Assembly (NCBI RefSeq): GCF_026191675.1
Contig: NZ_JAKRRY010000016.1
Coordinates: forward strand, 52,217 to 116,216
Direction of reading: 5' to 3'
Source of the DNA: Vibrio qingdaonensis
Lineage (GTDB): Bacteria; Pseudomonadota; Gammaproteobacteria; Enterobacterales; Vibrionaceae
Length of the DNA: 64,000 nucleotides
The stretch's first letter is position 1. The number at the start of each line of letters is the position of its first letter. Below the pieces are notes generated by a model. That model was given only the letters and a program-made list of their open reading frames with translations. It was not told the DNA's origin and did not search any database. Positions 34,029 through 42,881 of the stretch are shown here, piece by piece. A program made the position numbers and the translations under genes.

Positions 34029-35165
34029 CTACCATGCCCCGCCGAATTGAATATAAGTCGTCCATTCTTCTGGACCCTTCGCGACATCCACACCCATCTT
34101 TAACCCTAACTGTCTGGCTAACAAGTAACGGAAGCCACCACCACGGGTATAGTGTAACTTGGTTTGAGCGAGACTCTGATCGTGATCGAATGCCGCCCCT
34201 GCCCCGGCAAATGCCAGCACCGTCCAACGGTCATCAATATCATAGCTTAGTTCCACTTCACCAAGCGCAGTGTTGTCTGCTTGGTAGCGCATGGCTGCGA
34301 TGCCTCGCATTTCCACAAACGGCTTGGCGTAGATAGACGCAGAAAAGTCGACATTATCTGAGATGGATTTGGCATCAGCGCGTAAACCTAGCCCCCAATC
34401 TTCTGACAAACGTCGATAATTATGAACGTAGGCATGATATTTTTGATAATTGAATTGCCCACCAAACGCTTTTCGATGGTGATCAACTTGAAATTGTGCT
34501 TTGGTGCCTTCACGCGGAGCAAACTGATTATTTCGACTGTCGTAGGAGACTCGCCACCCTAATCGCCCATCTTGAGAGTCTATGTTTAGATCTTTTTGCC
34601 CAGCAATAGTCGACTCAGATGACATATAGCTGTAAGACCCCCCAACAAAGAAGTTACTGTCGCCTAAGCGTACATCTAAATCTTGAAAAAAGTAGCTCCC
34701 CTTGAGGCTTAGATCCGTTGCTCCTAGTTCCGGGATGGGATAGAACTTTAGGTTGAAAGTTGCACTAAATATTCCGCCTAAGTACCTCACGCGATCATTA
34801 AGCCAGTTTCCAGAATGAAAGCCCCCAACCATGTTACTGCCATTGCTGGTTCCTAAGGCCATAACACCCGATACACTAGCAGGAATATCACCCACATGTT
34901 CACCGGCGAGACGCTTCGCTTTACGCTCTTCTGATTCATGAAAAAAGAGCAATGCTGCACCGCCGCCAAAACCAACGGCTGGATCGGTGACGGTGAGTGG
35001 GATTGGTAAGAACCCTACGGCGTTATCTAGGATGAACTGACTACCATCTATGCGTCCATCGTCGGGATCAATGAATGAATCCATTAGACCTGCGTGTACA
35101 TAAGGAGCGGAAAAAAGAGCGGTAGCGAGCAGAGAGGTGATTGATGATGTATGGGTTTTGTTCAT
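34029..35165 (-). CDS. Outer membrane beta-barrel protein, BamA/TamA-like surface antigen family
   Basis: 378 residues. Signal peptide (residues 1-25, ending VHA-G). No POTRA domains are visible; after a short linker (LPIPLTVTDPAVGFGGGAALLFF) the rest alternates like a barrel, with glycine/aromatic strands and a final strand TTYIQFGGAW. The RGGGFRYLL and GLKMGVDVAKG segments near the end resemble Omp85 barrels without POTRA. These proteins are often labelled BamA/TamA family and their cargo is unknown. The ribosome site is weak. It is alone, with a 247-bp spacer upstream in which I see nothing. Confidence 0.8.
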   Translation of the reverse strand: MNKTHTSSITSLLATALFSAPYVHAGLMDSFIDPDDGRIDGSQFILDNAVGFLPIPLTVTDPAVGFGGGAALLFFHESEERKAKRLAGEHVGDIPASVSGVMALGTSNGSNMVGGFHSGNWLNDRVRYLGGIFSATFNLKFYPIPELGATDLSLKGSYFFQDLDVRLGDSNFFVGGSYSYMSSESTIAGQKDLNIDSQDGRLGWRVSYDSRNNQFAPREGTKAQFQVDHHRKAFGGQFNYQKYHAYVHNYRRLSEDWGLGLRADAKSISDNVDFSASIYAKPFVEMRGIAAMRYQADNTALGEVELSYDIDDRWTVLAFAGAGAAFDHDQSLAQTKLHYTRGGGFRYLLARQLGLKMGVDVAKGPEEWTTYIQFGGAW

Positions 35166-35412
35166 AGGAAGTATGTTCTTAATTGTGAGGCGAAAAGTGC
35201 TCCTTGCATTTAATGTTATTATAAACAGTAACTTTTAATCCTAAAGTCAGCGTGGCGTGTATTATCACTCATTATTCGCCAACTTCAAGTATCGGGTATT
35301 ATCATAACGAATAGTTTCTGACTTGATATTTATTCGTTGCATTCAAATCGTACTTTGTCGTCTTTTTACTACGCTGTCATGGTGACTTTCTTGCCCATGG
35401 TCACGATATTAT

Positions 35413-36873
35413 TCAGACTGTATTCTGAGTTCGCTGTTGCTCAAGAATGGCCACAAAGCGATGAATACCGCTTCTCCACGCTTGATTATCATGAAAATTG
35501 GCGACATTAAAACGTAGACAGTGCGAGTATTGTCCCTTACTTCCAAATAATGTTCCGGGCAGTACCGATACCCCTTTTGTTAAGCATTGTTCATAGATTC
35601 GCTGACTGTCGTAATGAGTGGGAAGAGTCAACCAGCATAGAAAGGAACCTGCGGGACTCGTGAGCGTGTACTGATCGAGAAAGTGGCTGTCTAAGTGCTG
35701 GCGGAGCAAGGCGATAAAATGCGTCAGATTATTTTGGTAGTGGCGTGTCATACGGCGAACATGTTGCTTATATTTTCCAGTGGCGAGAAATTCCCCTACA
35801 GCGGATTGAATAAGGTTTTGACTGCCCATGTTGTCACTGATAAGTGAGCGCTCTATATGATGGTGGTACTGACCAGCGATAAGCCAGCCGACCCTAAGGC
35901 GAGAGTCCAAGGTTTTAGAGAGTGAGGTGCAGTAAATCACTCGCTTTTGTGTATCGAGTTGCTTGAGCGATGGAATGGCAGCATTGTTGCCTAGCGCGCC
36001 GAAGACATCGTCTTCAATAATAGGAATATTGCCGCTATTTTCGAGTAATTGTCGACGAGCCTCTAGCGGCATTAATGCGCCTGTTGGATTGGTATAGTTT
36101 GGTGTCACGACGATAGCCGCCACAGGCCATTGCGCAAGAGCGGATTGCAACGAAGGAACATGCAGACCCAATTCCGGTGAACTTGGGATTTCCAATGCTT
36201 TAAGACCTAGTGATTCAAGCATTAATAAGATGCCAAAATAGCAAGGTGATTCGACTGCGACGGTATCTCCACATTTGGTCACTGCTCGTAATGCTTGGCT
36301 GATGGCTTGTTGCGAGCCGTTAGTGACAAACACTGACTCTCCCTGAAGATCAATACCTTGGTCAATGGATAGTTTTGCTATTTGCTTGAGTAGCTTTTCG
36401 TTTCCTGGGGGGAGTTGATAGTGACTAGGGATATGGGATTGCGCCCGGCTGTGGCGACCAATTTCTGCGTACAGGCTACTAATTGCGGGGCCTTCCGTGT
36501 TTGGGTGAGCTGAACCTGCTGGCATTAATAATGTGTCTCGAGATTGACCAAGGATTTGCTTGGTCATTGATAGTAAGTCGACCGTAGTGGGGATTGTTTC
36601 AACCGGTATTGAAATAGAAAGCGGCGCCGAGCTGTTTAAAAATGAGCGGTGTACGACAAATCCCGAACGGTCACGGGCAGTTATTTTACCAACGGCTTCT
36701 AACTCTTGGTATGCCCGAATGACGGTGTTTTTCGCGACTCCTAATCTAGTGCTGGTGGCACGAAGTGACGGAAGCTTATCGCCCACATTTAAACCGCCGC
36801 TTTGTATGAGTTTTTCGATATAGTCCTCCACCGCTTTATAGCGAGAGACGGCTTTGGCTTGAGTCGCAGGCAT
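35413..36873 (-). CDS. MocR-type regulator (GntR winged helix fused to aminotransferase domain)
   Basis: About 486 residues. Three consecutive ATGs occur at 36879-36871; those at 36876 or 36873 suit the AAGGA site better. The N-terminal GntR domain includes GDKLPSLRATSTRLGVAKNTVIRAYQELEAVG. The C-terminal fold-I aminotransferase domain has the PNYTNPTG motif, the D of IIEDDVFG and the PLP lysine in TSLSKTLDSRLRVGW. MocR proteins bind PLP and regulate vitamin B6, taurine, GABA or transporter genes. It is divergent from an EamA exporter gene, and shared TGTACCC boxes lie between them. Confidence 0.9.
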   Translation of the reverse strand: MPATQAKAVSRYKAVEDYIEKLIQSGGLNVGDKLPSLRATSTRLGVAKNTVIRAYQELEAVGKITARDRSGFVVHRSFLNSSAPLSISIPVETIPTTVDLLSMTKQILGQSRDTLLMPAGSAHPNTEGPAISSLYAEIGRHSRAQSHIPSHYQLPPGNEKLLKQIAKLSIDQGIDLQGESVFVTNGSQQAISQALRAVTKCGDTVAVESPCYFGILLMLESLGLKALEIPSSPELGLHVPSLQSALAQWPVAAIVVTPNYTNPTGALMPLEARRQLLENSGNIPIIEDDVFGALGNNAAIPSLKQLDTQKRVIYCTSLSKTLDSRLRVGWLIAGQYHHHIERSLISDNMGSQNLIQSAVGEFLATGKYKQHVRRMTRHYQNNLTHFIALLRQHLDSHFLDQYTLTSPAGSFLCWLTLPTHYDSQRIYEQCLTKGVSVLPGTLFGSKGQYSHCLRFNVANFHDNQAWRSGIHRFVAILEQQRTQNTV

Positions 36874-36937
36874 CATCATTCCTTAACATAGCGGCGAAAA
36901 CATGGCCGCGGACTCTCTGAGTTGTGCGGCGCTAATC

Positions 36938-36987
36938 TGTACCCACAAAATAAAAGTAAACTGTATCTTACTGTCAATTTTGTACCC
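36938..36987. promoter_or_regulatory. Direct TGTACCC boxes between mocR-like and exporter genes
   Basis: TGTACCC occurs at 36938-36944 and 36981-36987, 43 bp apart (about four helical turns), in the 150-bp divergent spacer. MocR regulators typically bind widely spaced direct repeats, so this is a good operator candidate. Confidence 0.5.
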
Positions 36988-37030
36988 TGTTAATTTAGCA
37001 CCATCATGGAGCGGATGACTAGGCAAAATC

Positions 37031-37984
37031 ATGTTAAAACAAGCTATTCCTTTTATTTTTGTTGTACTTTGGGCATCGGGTTTTGTGGGCGCAAAAATTG
37101 GGTTGGTGTATGCCGAACCAGCAACGTTATTAACCATCCGTATGTTGGGTAACGTCGTGTTGTTTTCAGTGCTTATCATCTTGCTCAGACGCTCGATACC
37201 TACAGGAAAAGCGCTACTGCATTCTTGTGTCGTTGGTATGCTAATTCATGGTTTCTATTTAGGTGGTACCTATGAAGCCATTAAATATGGGATGCCAGCA
37301 GGGTTGAGTGCGCTATTAGTTGGCATTCAGCCTTTGTTGACGGCCATGATTGTGACCAGTTTTGCTAAGCAGGTTTTAAAGCCTTCTCAGTGGTTGGGTT
37401 TAGTTATTGGTTTTATCGGCATTGGGTGCGTATTGGTGGGTAACATCCACTGGCAAGAGGGGAGTGACAAGCTTGCCGCCTTTATTTTTGTCTTTGCGGC
37501 GTTGTTGGGCATTACTTTTGGGACGCTTTATCAAAAGCGATTTTGTCAGGGCGTCGATATGATTGGTGGAGCGATGACGCAATATATTGCTGCTGCGCTG
37601 TTATTTATTCCCGTGGCGGTGATGACTGAGACTCGAGACGTGAATTGGACGTGGGCGTTTTCATTGACCATGCTGTGGCTGGTGGTCGTGTTATCGGGTG
37701 TCGCGGTGTTATTACTGCTTTATATGGTAAAGCATGGCGAGTCTTCTAAAGTTGCCTCAGTATTCTATTTAGTTCCTCCGGTTGCCGCTGTCCAAGCATG
37801 GCTATTATTTGGCGAATCTTTTGACCAATTTGGTATGTTAGGCTTTGCTCTAGCCTCTGCTTCGGTCTATCTCGTGGCGAAAGCGCCAAGGCTAAAGTTA
37901 TCGCGTTTTTATCCAGAGAAATTAATTCAAAAAAAATATAAAAATGTCGACAAAGGCATGTCCAAGCAGTATGAAATACGATAA
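37031..37984 (+). CDS. EamA/DMT family exporter, divergent from the MocR-type regulator
   Basis: 317 residues. Ten membrane segments in two EamA halves (from AIPFIFVVLWASGFVGAKIG and AAFIFVFAALLGITFGTLY). The C-terminal tail after the last helix is unusually long and basic (about 30 residues). A ribosome site is not obvious (GAGCGG about 18 bases upstream). Genes divergent from MocR regulators are usually their targets, so this exporter may remove a metabolite sensed through PLP. The RarD-like gene starts 37 bp later on the same strand. Confidence 0.88.
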   Translation: MLKQAIPFIFVVLWASGFVGAKIGLVYAEPATLLTIRMLGNVVLFSVLIILLRRSIPTGKALLHSCVVGMLIHGFYLGGTYEAIKYGMPAGLSALLVGIQPLLTAMIVTSFAKQVLKPSQWLGLVIGFIGIGCVLVGNIHWQEGSDKLAAFIFVFAALLGITFGTLYQKRFCQGVDMIGGAMTQYIAAALLFIPVAVMTETRDVNWTWAFSLTMLWLVVVLSGVAVLLLLYMVKHGESSKVASVFYLVPPVAAVQAWLLFGESFDQFGMLGFALASASVYLVAKAPRLKLSRFYPEKLIQKKYKNVDKGMSKQYEIR

Positions 37985-38021
37985 TGTCCGAGATTATTGA
38001 CATCTTATAGTAAGAATCGCC

Positions 38022-38957
38022 ATGTTAACCCGTTTTTTAAGCTCATCCGAATCAACAAAGGGCGTTGTTGCTTCTATCATTGCCTCGTGCTTGTTTGCAC
38101 TGATGCCAATCTATGTTCAGTTTCAGCCGGAGTTTAGTCACTGGTCTGTGGAGGGGGGAGAAGGGCATTGGATTGCCAGTCAAAGGGTAATATGGAGTGC
38201 ACTCTTCATGATGATTGTGCTCAGTATTAGTGGGCGCTTTCTCCTTTTTTGGCGCGCGTTTCGTCAAACTCACCGTTGGCATCGATATCTGTTCTCAGCC
38301 TTGCTGGTAGGTCCTCAATATTGGATATTTGTATGGGCTCCTTTGTACGGTGAGACACTTTCTGTTGCGCTGGGATACTTTTCTCTTCCGCTGGTATTGG
38401 TATTAGTGGGGCGGTTTGTTTATGGAGATCAACTGTCTCCTCTGCAAACCGTAGCCTGTATTGTTGCAGCGGTTGGTGTAGCGTACGCCTATATGATGGC
38501 AGATGGTTTATCCTGGATTGTCCTGTTGATTGCTTTAGGCTATCCCGTTTACTTTGTTCACCGTCGTTCACTCAACATTCAAAGTGATGTGGGTTTTACT
38601 TTAGACAATGTATTTTTGTTGCCATTTGCACTTAGTGCCGTGTTCTATTTGCAACCGTTGGATGTTATTCGTAACTTAGACCTATCTGTGATGGGCTATT
38701 ACATTGGTTTGGCGATTACAGGCTCCGTGCCAATGCTGCTGTTCCTCTTCGCCTCGCAGTCATTATCTATGTCGCTATTTGGCCTGCTGGGCTATGTTGA
38801 ACCGGTATTAGTTTTTGTCGTAGGGTTGCTATTGGGTGAGCGAGTGGCAACGGCAGATTTGCCTACTTATCTATTGGTGATGGCGGCGTTAATGATACTG
38901 GCTATAGATGGTGTGCGTCGGGCTCGCTCTCACGGCATGGTGAAAGCCAAGCGATAG
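38022..38957 (+). CDS. RarD-like EamA family transporter
   Basis: 311 residues, ten membrane segments. SSTKGVVASIIASCLFALMPIYV at the start and the WALLVGPQYWIFVWAP-like region (here LVGPQYWIFVWAPLYG) follow the RarD subfamily, originally described as chloramphenicol-sensitive protein. SYLGYFSLPL-like spacing (here VALGYFSLPLVLVLVG) also agrees. The substrate is unknown. It may be co-transcribed with the preceding exporter gene. A strong hairpin follows the gene. Confidence 0.85.
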   Translation: MLTRFLSSSESTKGVVASIIASCLFALMPIYVQFQPEFSHWSVEGGEGHWIASQRVIWSALFMMIVLSISGRFLLFWRAFRQTHRWHRYLFSALLVGPQYWIFVWAPLYGETLSVALGYFSLPLVLVLVGRFVYGDQLSPLQTVACIVAAVGVAYAYMMADGLSWIVLLIALGYPVYFVHRRSLNIQSDVGFTLDNVFLLPFALSAVFYLQPLDVIRNLDLSVMGYYIGLAITGSVPMLLFLFASQSLSMSLFGLLGYVEPVLVFVVGLLLGERVATADLPTYLLVMAALMILAIDGVRRARSHGMVKAKR

Positions 38958-39043
38958 TGGGTTTCGTGAGTGAGATAACATCTGGCAGTGGCGTGATGTT
39001 TATACGCTAACTTGATTTATACTTAATTTTCAGACGTTTTAAT

Positions 39044-39083
39044 ACAGAGGGTTTAACCATGATATCGTGGTTAAGCCCTCTGT
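39044..39083 (+). terminator. Terminator-like hairpin after the RarD-like gene
   Basis: ACAGAGGGTTTAACCA (39044-39059) pairs with TGGTTAAGCCCTCTGT (39068-39083) with one G-U pair; CATTTTG follows. Confidence 0.7.
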
Positions 39084-39113
39084 CATTTTGCAAGTCAGAG
39101 ACTGAACTGCACG

Positions 39114-39198
39114 ATTCTTGGAAAGAAACTATTCTTGGGAAGAAACCATTCTTGGGAAGAAACCATGATTGGAAAGAAACAATGACTGAAGCGAAACT
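39114..39198. repeat. 17-bp tandem repeat, 5 copies, ending at the sigma factor start codon
   Basis: Units start at 39114, 39131, 39148, 39165 and 39182 and follow A-T-(T/G)-x-T-T-G-G-(G/A)-A-A-G-A-A-A-C. Units 4 and 5 begin with ATG, and the next position (39199) is the ATG start codon, itself followed by ATTGAAAAAA, a decayed sixth unit. Units 2 and 3 are identical. Confidence 0.95.
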
Positions 39199-39741
39199 AT
39201 GATTGAAAAAATATGGGCCGAGTATCAAGCTAGCCTGAAACGCTTCTTGTGGACTAAGTTATCGAATTCCGATGATGTAGACGATGTGTTGCAAGAAGTA
39301 ATGATTAAAACCTATCAAAATTTGGAAAAGCTTGAAAGTCCGAGCAGCGTTAAGGCATGGCTATTTCAGATTGCGAATCGAGCGGTGATTGACTTATATC
39401 GTCGCAAAGGGCGAAGTGCAGTATTAGAGGATAATTCGCTTTGGTTTGAACAAGATGAAGAAGATGCCAAAGCGCAACTGGCTCAGTGTATGCAGCCGTT
39501 GGTCGACTCATTGCCAGAGGCTTCTGCCGTATTGCTTACCGCCGTGGATTTAAATGGACAATCTCAGAAACAATTGGCGCAAGAAATGGGCATTAGCTAT
39601 TCAACGTTGAAGTCGCGCATTCAAAAAGGACGCCGTGATTTACGCCATACTCTGGAGCAATGTTGTCAGCTATCTTTTGATGTTAATGGTAATTTGATGG
39701 ACTTTCAGCCAAGGAAGAAAGGTTGTGGTAAGTGCGAATAG
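39199..39741 (+). CDS. sigZ: RNA polymerase sigma factor, SigZ family (ECF-like)
   Basis: 180 residues. Sigma region 2 includes DDVDDVLQEVMIKTYQNLEKL and AWLFQIANRAVIDLYRR; region 4 has the helix-turn-helix QKQLAQEMGISYSTLKSRIQKGRRDLR. The C-terminus CGKCE with several Cys (QCCQL, GCGKC) is typical of the SigZ group and could bind a metal or sense redox state. No anti-sigma gene is adjacent. The start codon emerges from a 17-bp tandem repeat, and the ribosome site is poor (GAAGCGAAAC), so the array probably influences translation. A good terminator follows. Confidence 0.88.
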   Translation: MIEKIWAEYQASLKRFLWTKLSNSDDVDDVLQEVMIKTYQNLEKLESPSSVKAWLFQIANRAVIDLYRRKGRSAVLEDNSLWFEQDEEDAKAQLAQCMQPLVDSLPEASAVLLTAVDLNGQSQKQLAQEMGISYSTLKSRIQKGRRDLRHTLEQCCQLSFDVNGNLMDFQPRKKGCGKCE

Positions 39742-39744
39742 AGT

Positions 39745-39786
39745 AAGAAAATAAGGGGATAACACAGTTACGACCCTTATTTTCTT
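39745..39786 (+). terminator. Terminator after sigZ
   Basis: AAGAAAATAAGGG (39745-39757) pairs with CCCTTATTTTCTT (39774-39786). It may also serve the convergent alcohol dehydrogenase gene. Confidence 0.75.
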
Positions 39787-39899
39787 CGTAGGTGAGAATG
39801 CTCTCAGTGTTCGCTATATCTGGATTTTACATTGTAAATCTTAATTAACCTAAAGATGATTCCGCATTAGAGAATGCATCTCTGGGTTTGGAGTAAGTG

Positions 39900-41048
39900 T
39901 TACATTGCCGTTTCGAATATCGCCATGATTTCTTCTTTTGACGCTTGTTTTGGATTCGTCATACAGCAAACATCGGTCAGTGCACTTTCTGCCAACGCGG
40001 AAATATCGGATGCTTTAACGCCAATTTCCGTTAAATTGGCAGGGATACCGACGGTAGTCGCTAAATCAGCCATTGCATCTATAGCACAGAGTGCGGCTTC
40101 TTCCACAGCCATTCCTGATACGTCTCTTCCCATCGCGACAGCAATATCACGGAATTTTTCTGGGCAAGCGGTATAGTTAAAGCGCTGCACGTGCGGCAGT
40201 AATACCGCATTACAAACGCCGTGCGGCAAGTGGTATGTTGCGCCAAGTTGGTGTGCCATCGCATGGACATAACCTAACAACGCATTATTGAATGCCATAC
40301 CCGCCATAAATTGTGCGTAAGCCATTTGTTCACGAGCTGCTAGGTTGTCACCATTTTCGATGCACAGCGGTAAATTGGTGTGGATCATTTCTATCGCTTT
40401 TAATGCGACGGTGTTAGTGATGGGGTTTGCAGCGGTAGAAACATACGCTTCAATGGCGTGAGTCAGTGCGTCCATACCAGTGGCCGCGGTCAGAGATTTC
40501 GGCATCGCAAGCATCAATTGCGGATCATTGACTGAGATAAGCGGTGTGACTTTTTGATCGACAATCGCCATTTTGATTTGGCGGGCTTCGTCAGTGATCA
40601 CGCTGAACATCGTCATTTCAGAGGCTGTGCCAGCGGTCGTATTGATTGAGATAAGTGGAAATGGCGCTTGAGTCGCTTGGTTGATGCCTTCGTAATCCTG
40701 AATTTTACCGCCGTTGGTCGCCACTAATGCAATGCCTTTTGCACAGTCGTGAGGAGAACCACCGCCGACAGAAATAATGAGGTCACAGTCGTTATCGACT
40801 AAGTGGCTTAAACCTTGCTCAACATTGTCGATAGTCGGGTTTGGTTGAGTGCCATCATAGACTGCAAATGAGATATCACGCGCTGCCAATAGGTCGGTAA
40901 TTTGAGCCACAACGCCGATTTTGTTTAGCACTGCGTCAGTGACGATCAATGTTTTCTTAAATCCTTGCTGCTCAATAATATCGATGGCTTGTGTTAAACA
41001 CCCGTTACCTAACAAGTTTGTAGATGGGAGGATAATAGTACTGCTCAT
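39900..41048 (-). CDS. Iron-containing alcohol dehydrogenase (YiaY-like)
   Basis: 382 residues with AAGGAG before the ATG. NAD-binding [11 protein letters not shown] lies near residue 95. Metal ligands are visible in [11 protein letters not shown] (Asp and first His), [28 protein letters not shown] (further His residues). This is group III ADH, close to E. coli YiaY (threonine/propanediol-type dehydrogenase) and Zymomonas AdhB. It oxidises or reduces a small alcohol/aldehyde in the cytosol; the true substrate is not clear. It is alone, with no aldehyde dehydrogenase nearby. Confidence 0.92.
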   Translation of the reverse strand: MSSTIILPSTNLLGNGCLTQAIDIIEQQGFKKTLIVTDAVLNKIGVVAQITDLLAARDISFAVYDGTQPNPTIDNVEQGLSHLVDNDCDLIISVGGGSPHDCAKGIALVATNGGKIQDYEGINQATQAPFPLISINTTAGTASEMTMFSVITDEARQIKMAIVDQKVTPLISVNDPQLMLAMPKSLTAATGMDALTHAIEAYVSTAANPITNTVALKAIEMIHTNLPLCIENGDNLAAREQMAYAQFMAGMAFNNALLGYVHAMAHQLGATYHLPHGVCNAVLLPHVQRFNYTACPEKFRDIAVAMGRDVSGMAVEEAALCAIDAMADLATTVGIPANLTEIGVKASDISALAESALTDVCCMTNPKQASKEEIMAIFETAM

Positions 41049-41262
41049 TTGAATGCTCCTTGCTATTCGTCATGATGAATATATGGCGTAAGCTAACACG
41101 GAGTTTTTTTGAATTTTATGACTTACGTCAATGAGAGTAATGCAGAACATTTAGTGAGCGGTTTCTATTAATTGAATAAAATCAATAGTTTAAAATGGGC
41201 TGCAGCCGAGCTGTCATGTTGGTCGGGTAGTTGGCTCGATCAAGTATAAGGGAATCGGATGG

Positions 41263-41601
41263 TTAACTGAGACTCAGATCACCTAATGTGACCTTTGATA
41301 TCGCGTTGTAAGCCATATTCGAGTAGTGAACAATCTGTGCGGCACCTTCGAGTTCAAACCCTAATTCTAAGGATTCTTTCGTGCGTTCATCGACCTTGTT
41401 TAATAATTGAATGCAAAACGATACGTCGTCATTGGACCCTTTTATAGAGTCTAATAATTGCAAACTCATTAATTGGTCGGCGAGTTTTCTTACCGTCACT
41501 TCTAAATCATAAGCGTCTTCAGTGCGGCAAATATATTGTTGGTACTTGTCTAGTAATTTTAATGTGATGACTAGGTGTTCTTGTAGTGTCAACTGATCCA
41601 T
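41263..41601 (-). CDS. Small helical protein of unknown function
   Basis: 112 residues. Predicted almost entirely alpha-helical with heptad-like Leu spacing (LTLQEHLVITLKLLDKYQQY; VTVRKLADQLMSLQLL). No signal peptide or membrane segment. AGGAT lies ten bases upstream of the ATG. I recognise no family. Spacers of about 200 bp flank it on each side and show nothing further. Confidence 0.6.
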   Translation of the reverse strand: MDQLTLQEHLVITLKLLDKYQQYICRTEDAYDLEVTVRKLADQLMSLQLLDSIKGSNDDVSFCIQLLNKVDERTKESLELGFELEGAAQIVHYSNMAYNAISKVTLGDLSLS

Positions 41602-41800
41602 GTTTTTACTTATCCTAGTTAGAAACGAAAAGGTGTTTAACTATCAATGATAAACACTAGTGTCGTTCATAAAATATTGACACGCAGGAAACAATTAAGT
41701 TACGCGATCTACATCCCATTAAATGTCTCTTGTTTCATATTGTGCGCTGGAGTTAATGGATCTATAGCGCGTAACTTGCAAAGTGAAGAATTCATTGAGC

Positions 41801-42343
41801 TTATGAAACGATGAGCCCTTTAAGCTTTGCCAGCCCCCAAGCGCCAGTTGTGACGATGTCTTGAATGTCACCAGCGATAATCATTGCCTCAAACTCTTCG
41901 ATGGAAAATGATTGTGTGATTAAATCTTCTTCTTCGATATCAAGTTTACGTTGTGTTTGGGTTAATTCCGTCGCGAGATAGATATGACAAGTCTGTTTTA
42001 GAAAACCGTAGGCGATGAGCTGTTGCCCGACCGCCACCATGTTGCCAGCGATTAATCCTGTTTCTTCTTGGAGTTCACCTTTTGCAAGTGTTAATGGATC
42101 AACCTTAGGGCTCGACTCCCAAGCGCCTTGTGGAAGTTCCCAGTATCGGGATCCAACGGAGTAGCGGTATTGCTGTACTAAGTGTATCTGACCATCATCT
42201 ACCGCGATGATTACCGCGCAATCTGGCTTTTCTACCACACCGTAAATCCCTTTTGTGCCACTTTCTCTTTCAATTTGATCTTCTCTGACCGTCATCCACG
42301 AGTTTTGATAGACGACTTTTGAACTTAGGGTTTTGATGGACAC
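41801..42343 (-). CDS. Nudix hydrolase, ADP-ribose pyrophosphatase type
   Basis: 180 residues from a GTG (42343) with AAAAGGAG upstream. The Nudix box is present in a slightly extended form: G(A)WESS followed by KGELQEETGLIAG, giving the catalytic RE/GE-x-x-E-E. SVGSRYWELPQGAW immediately before it is typical of ADP-ribose and nucleoside-diphosphate-sugar pyrophosphatases. The Arg of the usual REUXEE is replaced by Gly-Glu (KGELQEE), a conservative variant. It probably hydrolyses ADP-ribose or a related dinucleotide in the cytosol. Confidence 0.88.
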   Translation of the reverse strand: MSIKTLSSKVVYQNSWMTVREDQIERESGTKGIYGVVEKPDCAVIIAVDDGQIHLVQQYRYSVGSRYWELPQGAWESSPKVDPLTLAKGELQEETGLIAGNMVAVGQQLIAYGFLKQTCHIYLATELTQTQRKLDIEEEDLITQSFSIEEFEAMIIAGDIQDIVTTGAWGLAKLKGLIVS

Positions 42344-42541
42344 TGCGTTGGCTCCTTTTCGTTATCATCTAAAACGCCTAGTTATCACATAGAACGTTTG
42401 CCAGTATGTTGTTTGTACCGCATAAGCATTGTATTGAATCAGTACGATGTCACAGTTAATGAAGATGCCGTGGCAAATAGGCAGAAAGTATAGGGATTTC
42501 TACTCGTTTGCAATCAAGCCGAGTGGGTTGGAGGAATACGT

Positions 42542-42574
42542 ATGAAACCATGGATGATGATGTGGCTCAAATGA
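42542..42574 (+). CDS. Possible 10-residue peptide MKPWMMMWLK
   Basis: GGAGG at 42530-42534 lies seven bases before an ATG that opens a 10-codon frame rich in Met and Trp. The excellent ribosome site for so short a frame suggests a leader or small regulatory peptide. The next gene on the same strand is 300 bp away. It could equally be chance. Confidence 0.3.
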   Translation: MKPWMMMWLK

Positions 42575-42781
42575 CAATACCACGCAAGGTCGTAAATGAT
42601 ATGAGCCAGTGATATACGAAGTAAGACGATATAACAGCGTGCGTTGTACCTGTTAATTACTCGCTTTCTGAAGCGAAACCGAAAATGCTGCTAGCTCCAG
42701 TCTTAACTTTTTGTTAAAAAGAGCAGATAAAATGAGAGTGCAGCGTCAAATTATCTTCGCAGCATCGTTTGTGTGCTAACC

Positions 42782-42844
42782 AGCATAGCTAACGTACTAA
42801 TTAGTATAGTTAGCGTACGAATCTGCATAGCTGGCGTGTACTCA
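42782..42844. repeat. 21-bp tandem repeat, 3 copies
   Basis: Units at 42782-42802, 42803-42823 and 42824-42844 share (A/T)G(C/T)ATAG(C/T)T(A/G)(A/G)CGT. They end 37 bp before the start of the SMP-30-like gene. Confidence 0.85.
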
Positions 42845-42881
42845 ATAACTCCCAATTGAAAAATAGCAAAAGGACATAGGC

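Larger units (their letters stand above)
42344..42881. other. 538-bp spacer with a possible small peptide gene and a tandem repeat
   Basis: It contains a short frame with a strong ribosome site (42542-42574) and a 21-bp repeat array (42782-42844), each listed separately. The remainder shows no recognisable gene. The promoters of the divergent nudix and SMP-30-like genes must lie here. Confidence 0.5.
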
